Shown: piece after piece, positions 1-6,695 of the stretch | Numbering within the stretch: the first letter of the stretch is position 1 | How the letters are laid out: each line of letters opens with the position of its first letter | From: Clostridia bacterium | Lineage (GTDB): Bacteria; Bacillota; Clostridia; Oscillospirales; CAG-272 | Assembly: GCA_017455945.1 (NCBI GenBank) | Contig: JAFTLM010000007.1 | Location: 1 to 11,044 of the forward strand | DNA: 11,044 bases | Direction of reading: 5' to 3' | Program-made: the position numbers and the translations under genes | Notes under the pieces: generated by a model | Told to the model about the DNA's origin: nothing | Database searches by the model: none | Seen by the model: only the letters and a program-made list of their open reading frames with translations

Positions 1-2350
1 CTGCCGCGTCAAACGCTTTGGATACAACGTAGAAATATCTGTCATATACAAATCCACGGTAAAGATCGCGAAGCTCGTCGGTAATGTCTGCGTAAGCGGG
101 ATTATCCTTGCCTGTTATATTGCAAAGCCAGGTCCAGGCACAAGCATATGTATAAAAGTTTGCCGATTTGGTGTGGTTTACAGCAAGTGCGTTGTCAAGC
201 ATCGAAACGTCCATAGGAAGCTCGTTATCGGATGTATATCCTATTATTCTTGCATTGTTCACTTCGGGGGTGAGCTTATCCTTGACGTATGTATTGGCAT
301 ACGTAACAAAATCCGGGTCAAACACGGGCATAGTATTGTTTTCTGTAAATACCGTGCTTCCGTCTCCGTCACCTCTTACAGCCTTTACAGAACCGTAAGA
401 AGACATAACGCTGAAGTGAGACATATACGAGAGTCCGTCTGCTATATTCTTGATTTCTGGTCTGGGTGTGAAGGTACTGTTAAAGTTAAGCTCATCTCTT
501 ACCTGATTGGTAGTAACAAGTGCCCAGTTTTCATACGTTCCGTACTTCTTAAGTGCATTCTCTTTCTGGAGCTTTGAACCGTTAAGCGAGTAGTCGATAT
601 GGCTCAAGCCGATATTGATGTAGGGATATCCAAGAGGGTCTACCATCCACCATCTGCCGTCTATCTTTGTAGTATAGAAGTATCCTGTAGCCTTCTGCTT
701 AAGGCTTTCTATCATAACACCGCCGTACTTATCAAGCTTAGCGTCTTTAAACTCATTGCCTACGTATTCGTCAAGATCGGTAATTGCTGTAAAGGGTCTT
801 GACTTATAGAGCTTTTTGCTCGAATTGTAATTACCGGAATTACCTGAAGCGTAATTTGACTTTATGTACTGAGACTGATCGGGGCTAAGCATTTCTGCTT
901 TGTCGTTTACAGCAGGCAAATTCTGATATCTTGCCTCCCACTGGTCGTACATCTTTTGAGCCCATTTCCAAATAGACTCATTTGCCGCTTCGTCGTCCAC
1001 AAGCTTCTCAAAATAATTCTTGGTGGGCTTTTCATCAAAAACATAAACAATAGGTCTGTTATCGCCTTCAAAGAGAATTCTTGTCTGGCCGTCTCCCGTC
1101 TGGAAAGTGGGAACGATCTTTATGGAAAAAGTTTTATTGCCTTGAGCAAGTGCCATTTCTATATACTTGGACATTTCAAGAGGCGCGCCTGTTCCGCCGA
1201 ATGTTACATCCTCTGCTATAAGAAGTCCATCGGGAACGGTATTATAGGTTACGGTATCGGCACTCCAGTCAGAATCTATCCAATAGATATCAAAGGTTCT
1301 GTCGGTGCCCATATTAGTATAATTGCCTGCAAATCTTGTATACTGCACTGCTCCGGGAATAAGTGCCGATATATCAAACTTTATCAAACCTTCTCTGTAC
1401 ACCTGCGGAGCGGTAGCGTGGTGCTTAATATCAATATATTTGCCTTCAGCAAGTTTCTGCGGCTCGTTTGCATACTGACCGCCGCGAACAAAAGCAGCTT
1501 CTATTGCCACTGCTTTATCTCTGGTGCCCATAGTGGCAGCAGCACTTATGTCTTTAACCACAAAATTATCTATCCACATTTTGGCGCCTCTGGCAACATC
1601 CATAAATCTGAAGCAGTTATATGCGTTCTTTGGCTGAGCATATCCTACTTCAACCCACATGGAGTCATCAAGATAGATTGTTGCCTTTTTGCTTTCGCTG
1701 TTTATAACGTATTTAACCTTATAAACCTTTCCAAGCTCAAGCTGAACAGCTGATGCCTTAAGGTTAAAGTGGAACAGCTTTCCGTCCATATCCATCTTAA
1801 GAGGATAGAAACTTGAATCACCGCCAAGAACACCGTCGTCGTCGGTAATAAATGTAAACACAGAGGTATTGTCCTTGTTCACAAAGCTTTCAAAGCACAT
1901 CTCAAACTCAATGCTATAAGTTTTGAGATCAAATATTCCGCACTCATCGCTGAATGCGAGGGGAGTTTCGTTATAGCTCCATTTACCGTCTACAATATCG
2001 CCGCCGTTAAGTCTTTCGTTAGGCGTGGAACCATCGATAGTGGCAAAATAATCTGCCACGGTAAGATCTGTATCAAAATCAAGTGAAAGAACCTCGACTT
2101 CAGCCGCCGGATTAACAACTTCCGGAACATCCGGAACAACCACGTTTGTTTCGGGAACGTCGGGTTCGGGCTCCTCGGTGTCGGGTGCATCCGTTTCGGG
2201 TACATCCGTATTGGGAGTATCGGTTTCCGGCACGTCTGTCACAACCGGGTCTGTATCCTTGGGTTCGGTATTTCCGTTACAAGCAGCAAACACAGAAAGT
2301 ACAGTAATTATTGCAAGAAACAGAGCTAAAATTTTAGAATGTTTTTTCAT
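1..2350 (-). CDS. GH50-like multidomain lipoprotein, paralogue B (3' end cut by window edge)
   Basis: The frame is open from an ATG at 2350-2348 to the left edge, giving 783 codons and no stop. The start is fixed by a GAGGAGG Shine-Dalgarno about 6 nt upstream and by a lipoprotein signal peptide (MKKHSKILAL..., lipobox FAAC, lipidated Cys24). A Pro/Thr/Asp/Glu linker (about 25-82) follows, then a LamG/concanavalin-like beta-sandwich (about 86-270), a DNRLRE/CBM96-like module containing FVRGGQYANEPQKLAEG and FDIYWIDSDW (about 280-442), a connector, and the start of a (beta/alpha)8 barrel from about residue 555 (YTTKIDGRWWMVDPLGYPY). The strand-4 motif GYTSDNELPM carries the predicted acid/base Glu710. 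It aligns nearly without gaps to the complete 948-aa paralogue just upstream, so roughly the last 180 residues, including the nucleophile strand, should lie outside the window. Role, by family: extracellular membrane-anchored hydrolase of a beta-linked polysaccharide. GH50 is the best match I recognise, but agarose as substrate is not shown. Confidence 0.85.
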   Translation of the reverse strand, partial: MKKHSKILALFLAIITVLSVFAACNGNTEPKDTDPVVTDVPETDTPNTDVPETDAPDTEEPEPDVPETNVVVPDVPEVVNPAAEVEVLSLDFDTDLTVADYFATIDGSTPNERLNGGDIVDGKWSYNETPLAFSDECGIFDLKTYSIEFEMCFESFVNKDNTSVFTFITDDDGVLGGDSSFYPLKMDMDGKLFHFNLKASAVQLELGKVYKVKYVINSESKKATIYLDDSMWVEVGYAQPKNAYNCFRFMDVARGAKMWIDNFVVKDISAAATMGTRDKAVAIEAAFVRGGQYANEPQKLAEGKYIDIKHHATAPQVYREGLIKFDISALIPGAVQYTRFAGNYTNMGTDRTFDIYWIDSDWSADTVTYNTVPDGLLIAEDVTFGGTGAPLEMSKYIEMALAQGNKTFSIKIVPTFQTGDGQTRILFEGDNRPIVYVFDEKPTKNYFEKLVDDEAANESIWKWAQKMYDQWEARYQNLPAVNDKAEMLSPDQSQYIKSNYASGNSGNYNSSKKLYKSRPFTAITDLDEYVGNEFKDAKLDKYGGVMIESLKQKATGYFYTTKIDGRWWMVDPLGYPYINIGLSHIDYSLNGSKLQKENALKKYGTYENWALVTTNQVRDELNFNSTFTPRPEIKNIADGLSYMSHFSVMSSYGSVKAVRGDGDGSTVFTENNTMPVFDPDFVTYANTYVKDKLTPEVNNARIIGYTSDNELPMDVSMLDNALAVNHTKSANFYTYACAWTWLCNITGKDNPAYADITDELRDLYRGFVYDRYFYVVSKAFDAA

Positions 2351-2381
2351 AAAAGCCTCCTCATTTATTTATGTTATATAA

Positions 2382-2410
2382 ATTATAACAAATTCCAAAA
2401 AATATGTCAA
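2382..2410 (-). promoter_or_regulatory. Consensus sigma-A promoter for paralogue B
   Basis: On the minus strand a perfect TTGACA (2410-2405) is separated by exactly 17 bp from a perfect TATAAT (2387-2382). The -10 lies 31 bp before the ATG, leaving a leader of about 25 nt that contains the GAGGAGG ribosome binding site. An A-tract (AAAAAAAGT, 2442-2434) begins 32 bp above the -35 and may act as an UP element. The same A-tract at the same distance precedes the promoter of paralogue A. Confidence 0.85.
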
Positions 2411-2468
2411 TGACTTATATTACGAATTTTATAACTTTTTTTCAGATGTTTAAGATAGAAAGATTTTA

Positions 2469-2489
2469 TTTTGTTCATATTGAACAAAA
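2469..2489. repeat. Perfect inverted repeat next to the paralogue A terminator
   Basis: TTTTGTTCA, three bases (TAT), TGAACAAAA: a 9-bp perfect palindrome overlapping the U-tract side of the terminator that follows paralogue A. Its core GTTCA-N3-TGAAC resembles the GTTCA-N4-TGAAC at the tip of the terminator hairpin itself. It could be a second hairpin reinforcing termination or a protein-binding site about 60 bp upstream of the paralogue B -35. The sequence does not decide between them. Confidence 0.5.
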
Positions 2490-2518
2490 AGGAGATGGTT
2501 CAATTGTGAACCATCTCC
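2486..2518 (-). terminator. Intrinsic terminator after paralogue A
   Basis: On the minus strand, 6 nt after the TAA of paralogue A, a 12-bp perfect stem (GGAGATGGTTCA with TGAACCATCTCC, 4-nt loop, 2491-2518) is followed directly by TTTTTGTT. This is a classic rho-independent terminator. It separates the two paralogues into independent transcription units, in agreement with the strong promoter found further downstream. Confidence 0.9.
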
Positions 2519-2524
2519 AATGAT

Positions 2525-5371
2525 TTATTTTGCGTTTTTATTTGCAAAATAGTCTATGATATTATAGACGTTCTTATTAAGTATTGTCATACGGTCGGTA
2601 AGCTCTGTATAAAGAGTAAAGTCACTTCTATAGATACCCTTATTGGAGTCAACACTCGACGCGTCGCCCGTACCGCTATTGGGGTCGTTATCCATATACT
2701 GGAACCACTCCCATCCAACGCAGTTGGGGCTTTCAAGCAATCTGATTACAAAAGTTTCATAGAAGTCCGCACGGTCGGTCTGTGTTGCCACAAAACGTCC
2801 TGCACCTGATGTATTTCCAAGTCCGGAGTCACCCGCTTTGGTATAAAACTCGGTTATAATAAACGGCATATCTCCGTTTTTAGAAATTCCGTAAAGTGCA
2901 TTTGTATTGGGTTCCCAGTCTCCGTACCAGTTCATAGTCATACAGTCAAGATACTGTGCGGCAAAGCGCAATACCCATTCGGATGCATTGGCTTTGGTAA
3001 GGAATCTGCATCCCAAATACATATGATCGGAATCATACTTCTTTACAGCCGCGGAAACAACATAGAAATATCTATCCCATACAAATCCACGGTAAAGATC
3101 ACGAAGTTCGTCGGTAATATCGTCTTTGGTGGGGGCTTCTTTTCCTGTTATGTTGCAAAACCATGTCCAAGTGCAAGCATACGTGTACCAGTTAGCGTCA
3201 TTTGTATGGTTTACAGTCATTGCACGATCAAGCATATCTTCATTCATAGGAAGCTCGTTATCAGACATATAACCGATAAGTCTATCATTGCCTTGATATA
3301 TTATATTTGCCTTCGCCCAACTGTCTGCATAGGTAACAAAATCGGGATCAAATACGGGCATGGTATTATTTTCGGTAAATATAGTACTTCCGTTACCGTC
3401 ACCGAGTATTCCCTTCAAGTTACCGTAACCACCCATAGCGCTCTTTTGTACTGCAAAGGGCATTCCGCCGTCAAGGTCGATTATGTTTGACACAGGACGG
3501 AAAGTGTTATTAAAGTAAAGCTCTTCTGTTACCTGCTTTGTTGTTTCAAGAGCCCAGTTGTCGTAATCACCGTAAATCTTGATGGCATTTTCTTTCTGAA
3601 GCTTAGAACCAAGCTGAGAGTAGTGGATATCACTAAGACCGATAGCAATATATGGATAGCCAAGGGGGTCTATCATCCACCATCTGCCGTCTATCTTGGT
3701 TGTATAGAAGTATCCGGTAGCTTTCTGCTTGAGGGAATCGATCATAGCTCCGCCGTACTTATCAAGCTTGGCGTTCTTGAATTCCTTACCTACGTACTCA
3801 TCAAAGTCTGTAATTGCCTCAAAGGGGCGTGACTTATGAGCGGTCTTGTTCTTCTCGTATTGAGTGGACTGCCCCGACATATAGTTGGTTTTGGTATACT
3901 GGCTTTCATCTCTTCCCAGAAGAACAGCATCTTTATTGGCTGCTGGAAGGTTCTGGTATCTTGCGTACCACTCGTCATACATCTTTTGAGCGTAATCCCA
4001 AATCTCCTGATTTTTAACCTCATCATAAGCAAGCTTTGTGAAATATCCGTTCTCGGGAAATTCATCATAAACTGTAATTACAGGTTTATGATCTCTTGTA
4101 TAATGAATTCTTGTCTGACCGTCTGTCGGCTGATTTACAGGAGATATTTTCAATGAGAAATATTCATCTCCGTCACCAAGTGCTTCCTTGATAAAGGGGG
4201 CAAAATCCAAGGAAATTCCAACCTCGTTAAGCTTTAGATTTTCAAATATTTTCTCGCCTGTAGGCATATTGTTATATGTCAGAGTATCACTTGTCCAATC
4301 GGAATCAACCCAATAGATATCAAACAGACTTGCAGCATTAACCTGTGCAACGCCTATGTAAAGAGAAGCAACTTTTACCTCATCACGCTTAAGCTTGGAA
4401 ATATCAAATTTCAAGAAGCCATGGCGATCATACGACGCATCGCTGGACTTTTTCAAATCAATATAAATACCTTCAGCAAGCTTCTGGGGCTCGTTTGCGT
4501 ACTTACCACCGCGTACATACGCACCGTCAACCGCCCTGGCAAGTCTATCTGTACTCGCCTCATTAGCCGCACCGATATCCGTTACAACAATGTTGTCAAT
4601 CCACATATCGGCACCTTTATTGTTATCCATAAATCTGAAGCTCTGATAATTTCTGAGGTCTTGTCTATAAGTAGGCGATACAATAAATGTGCCGTCTATA
4701 TAAACAGATGCCTTGTTATTGATATTATCCACTTCAAGCTTATAATGATGAACTTTTCCAAGCTCAAACTGAACCGACATGGTCTTCGCACTGTTATGAT
4801 ACACTGCACCGCTCATATCCATTTTAAACGGAACATAAAAGCTCGATTCGCCGTTAAGGACACCGTCATCATCTGTAATAAGAGAGAATACGGATGAACT
4901 GTCTTTATTCACAAAGCTATTAAAGCAAATATCAAATTCGATACTGTAGTTATCAAGAGAATAGATTCCCAAACCGTCCTTAATGGCAAAGGCTTTTCCG
5001 GAATAAACCCACTTTCCGTCTACAATATCTCCACCGTTAAGCGCTTTATTAAGCTCTATTCCCTCGGTTGCGGCAATATAATCCGCAAATGAAAGATCAG
5101 TTTCAAAATCAAGTTTCAAAACGTCATACGTAGGTTCGGGTTCAACTACCACGGGAACCGTTTCGGGAGGATCGGTTTCCGCAGGCTCAGTATCGGTTGG
5201 CTCCGTATCGGTGGGGTCTGTTACTGCAGGCGGGGTATCCGACACATCGGCATCCACCGTATCAGATTTGTCGGTTGGCTGTTTGGTACTGTCGCCGCCA
5301 CAAGCAGCAAAGCAAGCAAGCACAGTAACCACAGCTAAAAACAACGCCATCGTTCTTAAAAACTTTTTCAT
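2525..5371 (-). CDS. GH50-like (agarase-related) multidomain lipoprotein, paralogue A, complete
   Basis: A 948-aa lipoprotein. The ATG is supported by AGAAGG 6 nt upstream. Order: signal peptide 1-23 with lipobox FAAC and lipidated Cys24; acidic low-complexity linker 25-80 with TDTEP repeats; LamG/concanavalin-like beta-sandwich about 84-266 (YSIEFDICFNS, then FRFMDNN and MWIDNIVVTDI); DNRLRE/CBM96-like module about 277-437 (AYVRGGKYANEPQKLAEG, LKFDIS, IYWVDSDWTSDTLTYNNMP); helical connector; clan GH-A barrel about 552-940. Barrel hallmarks match GH50 beta-agarases: FYTTKIDGRWWMIDPLGYPY at strand 1, LIGYMSDNELPM with predicted acid/base Glu706, MYLGCRF, PFIITEFY with predicted nucleophile Glu841, and VGWEWFQYMDND at strand 8. 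Likely role: cell-surface cleavage of a beta-linked, galactan-like or other polysaccharide, with the two beta-sandwich modules binding glycan. It has its own promoter and terminator. Family assignment is from remembered motifs; a GH50-related unassigned subfamily is equally possible, and the substrate is unknown. Confidence 0.88.
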   Translation of the reverse strand: MKKFLRTMALFLAVVTVLACFAACGGDSTKQPTDKSDTVDADVSDTPPAVTDPTDTEPTDTEPAETDPPETVPVVVEPEPTYDVLKLDFETDLSFADYIAATEGIELNKALNGGDIVDGKWVYSGKAFAIKDGLGIYSLDNYSIEFDICFNSFVNKDSSSVFSLITDDDGVLNGESSFYVPFKMDMSGAVYHNSAKTMSVQFELGKVHHYKLEVDNINNKASVYIDGTFIVSPTYRQDLRNYQSFRFMDNNKGADMWIDNIVVTDIGAANEASTDRLARAVDGAYVRGGKYANEPQKLAEGIYIDLKKSSDASYDRHGFLKFDISKLKRDEVKVASLYIGVAQVNAASLFDIYWVDSDWTSDTLTYNNMPTGEKIFENLKLNEVGISLDFAPFIKEALGDGDEYFSLKISPVNQPTDGQTRIHYTRDHKPVITVYDEFPENGYFTKLAYDEVKNQEIWDYAQKMYDEWYARYQNLPAANKDAVLLGRDESQYTKTNYMSGQSTQYEKNKTAHKSRPFEAITDFDEYVGKEFKNAKLDKYGGAMIDSLKQKATGYFYTTKIDGRWWMIDPLGYPYIAIGLSDIHYSQLGSKLQKENAIKIYGDYDNWALETTKQVTEELYFNNTFRPVSNIIDLDGGMPFAVQKSAMGGYGNLKGILGDGNGSTIFTENNTMPVFDPDFVTYADSWAKANIIYQGNDRLIGYMSDNELPMNEDMLDRAMTVNHTNDANWYTYACTWTWFCNITGKEAPTKDDITDELRDLYRGFVWDRYFYVVSAAVKKYDSDHMYLGCRFLTKANASEWVLRFAAQYLDCMTMNWYGDWEPNTNALYGISKNGDMPFIITEFYTKAGDSGLGNTSGAGRFVATQTDRADFYETFVIRLLESPNCVGWEWFQYMDNDPNSGTGDASSVDSNKGIYRSDFTLYTELTDRMTILNKNVYNIIDYFANKNAK

Positions 5372-5425
5372 AAGATACCTTCTTTCACAAATATTTCAAA
5401 AAATATACCTTTCGGCTACTACTTT

Positions 5426-5454
5426 ATTATACCAAATACACAAAACGCTGTCAA
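5426..5454 (-). promoter_or_regulatory. Consensus sigma-A promoter for paralogue A
   Basis: Perfect TTGACA (5454-5449), 17-bp spacer and perfect TATAAT (5431-5426) on the minus strand, 54 bp before the ATG. The leader of about 48 nt contains AGAAGG. The spacer shares TTTT and ATTTG with the paralogue B promoter. An AAAAAAAGT tract (5486-5478) sits 23 bp above the -35, exactly as in paralogue B. Confidence 0.87.
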
Positions 5455-5507
5455 TATCTTTTATCCAGCAAAATATGACTTTTTTTAAGATTTTTTCGAT
5501 TTCGGAC

Positions 5508-5542
5508 AAAAAAATCGGTCACACTTAAAGGTGTGACCGATT
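5508..5542 (-). terminator. Intrinsic terminator after small lipoprotein gene
   Basis: On the minus strand, 15 nt after the TGA of the small lipoprotein, a 12-bp perfect stem (AATCGGTCACAC with GTGTGACCGATT, 6-nt loop) is followed by a run of seven T. It isolates the small lipoprotein gene from the GH50-like genes. Confidence 0.9.
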
Positions 5543-5557
5543 GAAACAAACAATTAA

Positions 5558-6055
5558 TCAGCTGAGATAAATAACAAGAGTATCCCCATTAGCAATCTCG
5601 TTATAAGAATCTATATTTCCGTCAATAGGCTCGGCATCTCCAACGCCCTTGGGAGCAGATGCTTTTTTGCAGAGCCAAAGCTGTGTAATGTCAGCCTCAA
5701 GAGTTCCGATCTTTACAAGCTTTCCGTTATTGTCGAACTCGATTTCAACATTCTCTTCCATATACATATACGAATCAATAACAGCCAACACGGAATCATA
5801 TGTGAAATTAGCGTTCTCCGAATCGGGATCAGCATCGAACTCATAACCATCAATGGAATATGTGTCGTCAGCATCTTCGGAAGCTCTTATATGGATATTA
5901 ACAGTATAGGACTTTGCTTCTTTAACATCTTCGATAACAGGATCTTTTGCAGCGTCATCAGCCGCAGGCGCCTTCTGATCGTCAGAACCGCCGCACGCCG
6001 CAAACATAGCTACAATCATCAACACAGCAACAAGCAAACTAAGTATTTTTTTCAT
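5558..6055 (-). CDS. Small lipoprotein, possible DUF4430/beta-grasp-like domain
   Basis: 165 aa. The ATG is preceded by GGAGGG with a 7-nt spacer. MKKILSLLVAVLMIVAMFAAC is a clear lipoprotein signal, with the lobe ending in AAC and lipidation at Cys21, followed by a short Ala/Asp linker to about residue 45. The remaining 120 residues look like one small extracellular domain: YTVNIHIRASE opens a strand, TYDSVLAVID resembles the helix of DUF4430-type domains (usually tvldvL), a Trp (127) follows, and the end IDSYNEIANGDTLVIYLS resembles their closing nGD-strand. The match is by pattern only. No catalytic residues are recognisable; a ligand-binding or adaptor role at the cell surface is plausible. 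It has its own promoter and terminator, so its link with the flanking GH50-like genes is only by proximity. Confidence 0.85.
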   Translation of the reverse strand: MKKILSLLVAVLMIVAMFAACGGSDDQKAPAADDAAKDPVIEDVKEAKSYTVNIHIRASEDADDTYSIDGYEFDADPDSENANFTYDSVLAVIDSYMYMEENVEIEFDNNGKLVKIGTLEADITQLWLCKKASAPKGVGDAEPIDGNIDSYNEIANGDTLVIYLS

Positions 6056-6092
6056 TATTTTACCCTCCGTTTTTATAATTTGCTATGAGTTG

Positions 6093-6121
6093 ATTATACA
6101 CCATATTTTCCTGTTTGTCAA
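6093..6121 (-). promoter_or_regulatory. Consensus sigma-A promoter for small lipoprotein
   Basis: Perfect TTGACA (6121-6116), 17-bp spacer, perfect TATAAT (6098-6093) on the minus strand, 37 bp before the ATG of the small lipoprotein. Its spacer is unlike those of the two GH50-like promoters. It lies in the 101-bp gap after the membrane protein gene; I see no convincing terminator in that gap, only an AT-only weak stem around 6128-6145. Confidence 0.85.
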
Positions 6122-6156
6122 GAAATTTGTAATTTTTCTTATAAAATTTGTTTCAT

Positions 6157-6657
6157 TTACATAAAAAGGAAACACACAAGGCTGAAAAAGAGAAGATAAC
6201 TGCTCCAAATGCCACCCAAAATTAAAGAAATTGTCGATATTCGCGAAACCTTGTAAAAATTTACAACAGCAACAACAAAAAACACGCATTGCAACACTGC
6301 ACAGATAAAGGATATAAAAAACAAATGACAGGAAAAGAAAAAGGCGTGGTGCAGATATGCAAGCGTCACCCCTATGACAAAATAAAAACCGCCGCGATAT
6401 TTATCCACCTCGGAAGCAGGGCATTTTTCGCCCAGAGCCGCACCAAGCGATATTCCAAGCAAAGCGAAAGACAAAAAATCCAACAAACCGTAAAGCCACA
6501 GCGGAAGTGTGGGAACTCTTGAAGAGACAAAATGCAAAGTGTACACAGGAGAGCCTACAGAACACCATACGACAATGTTTATAAAAAGCAGCAATATAGC
6601 CACAAACATTACGCTGACTATATTCAAGCGGCGAAGCTCATATTTTAAATTTTTCAA
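6157..6657 (-). CDS. Five-helix membrane protein, TspO/MBR-like (divergent)
   Basis: 166 aa from a TTG start (6657-6655) with GAGGTG five bases upstream. Hydrophobic segments fall at about 12-34, 52-74, 89-110, 112-134 and 139-165, the five-helix plan and length of TspO/MBR proteins. Local resemblances are LPLWLYGLLDFLSFALLGIS (like the PGWVFGPVW...LYILMGIAL helix) and FYKVSRISTISLILGGIW (like FyriSrlAa...PYLaW). Most of the tryptophans typical of TspO are missing, so tetrapyrrole binding cannot be assumed. TspO family members bind porphyrins, haem or steroids in membranes; here the function is open. The gene follows the PBP gene by only 38 bp and its ribosome binding site lies inside that gene's terminator hairpin. 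It may be an ordinary uncharacterised membrane protein if the TspO resemblance fails a profile search. Confidence 0.75.
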   Translation of the reverse strand: MKNLKYELRRLNIVSVMFVAILLLFINIVVWCSVGSPVYTLHFVSSRVPTLPLWLYGLLDFLSFALLGISLGAALGEKCPASEVDKYRGGFYFVIGVTLAYLHHAFFFSCHLFFISFICAVLQCVFFVVAVVNFYKVSRISTISLILGGIWSSYLLFFSLVCFLFM

Positions 6658-6693
6658 AAAATCACCTCACAAAATTATATGAGGTGATTTTTT
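6656..6693 (-). terminator. PBP gene terminator that embeds the next gene's SD and start
   Basis: Two nt after the PBP TAA a perfect 14-bp inverted repeat (AAAAAATCACCTCA / TGAGGTGATTTTTT, 10-nt loop) ends in six T, an intrinsic terminator. The 3' arm contains GAGGTG (6668-6663) and the T-run finishes in the TTG start of the TspO-like gene. In any read-through RNA the Shine-Dalgarno would be paired within the stem. The loop contains TATAAT (6679-6674), which could serve as a -10, but no good -35 is visible 16-18 bp above it. Confidence 0.85.
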
Positions 6694-6695
6694 AT

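Noticed and set aside
956..1753. 265-codon open frame on the plus strand
   Set aside because: It is antisense to paralogue B, which has a signal peptide, RBS and clear homology to its neighbour; the antisense product shows no recognisable domain and its counterpart frame in paralogue A is broken.
1990..2205. Minus-strand 71-codon frame inside paralogue B
   Set aside because: Different frame from the real gene across the repetitive acidic linker; no support of its own.
3023..4897. Several plus-strand open frames within paralogue A
   Set aside because: They lie antisense to a well-supported 948-aa gene, and similar fragments appear in paralogue B only because the coding strands are homologous. 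None has a convincing RBS and domain.
5130..5290. Repetitive linker-coding stretches (also about 2110-2280) as a repeat array or CRISPR
   Set aside because: The repeats are short codon-level TDTEP and DVPET-type units in frame within lipoprotein linkers, with no regular spacers.
6122..6156. AT-rich stretch after the TspO-like gene as a terminator
   Set aside because: Only a six-pair AT-only stem can be drawn, with no GC-rich stem or clean U-tract after it.
6083..6289. Minus-strand 68-codon frame (Cys/Phe-rich)
   Set aside because: Overlaps the TspO-like gene in another frame and would run into the lipoprotein promoter; a shadow of the hydrophobic coding sequence.
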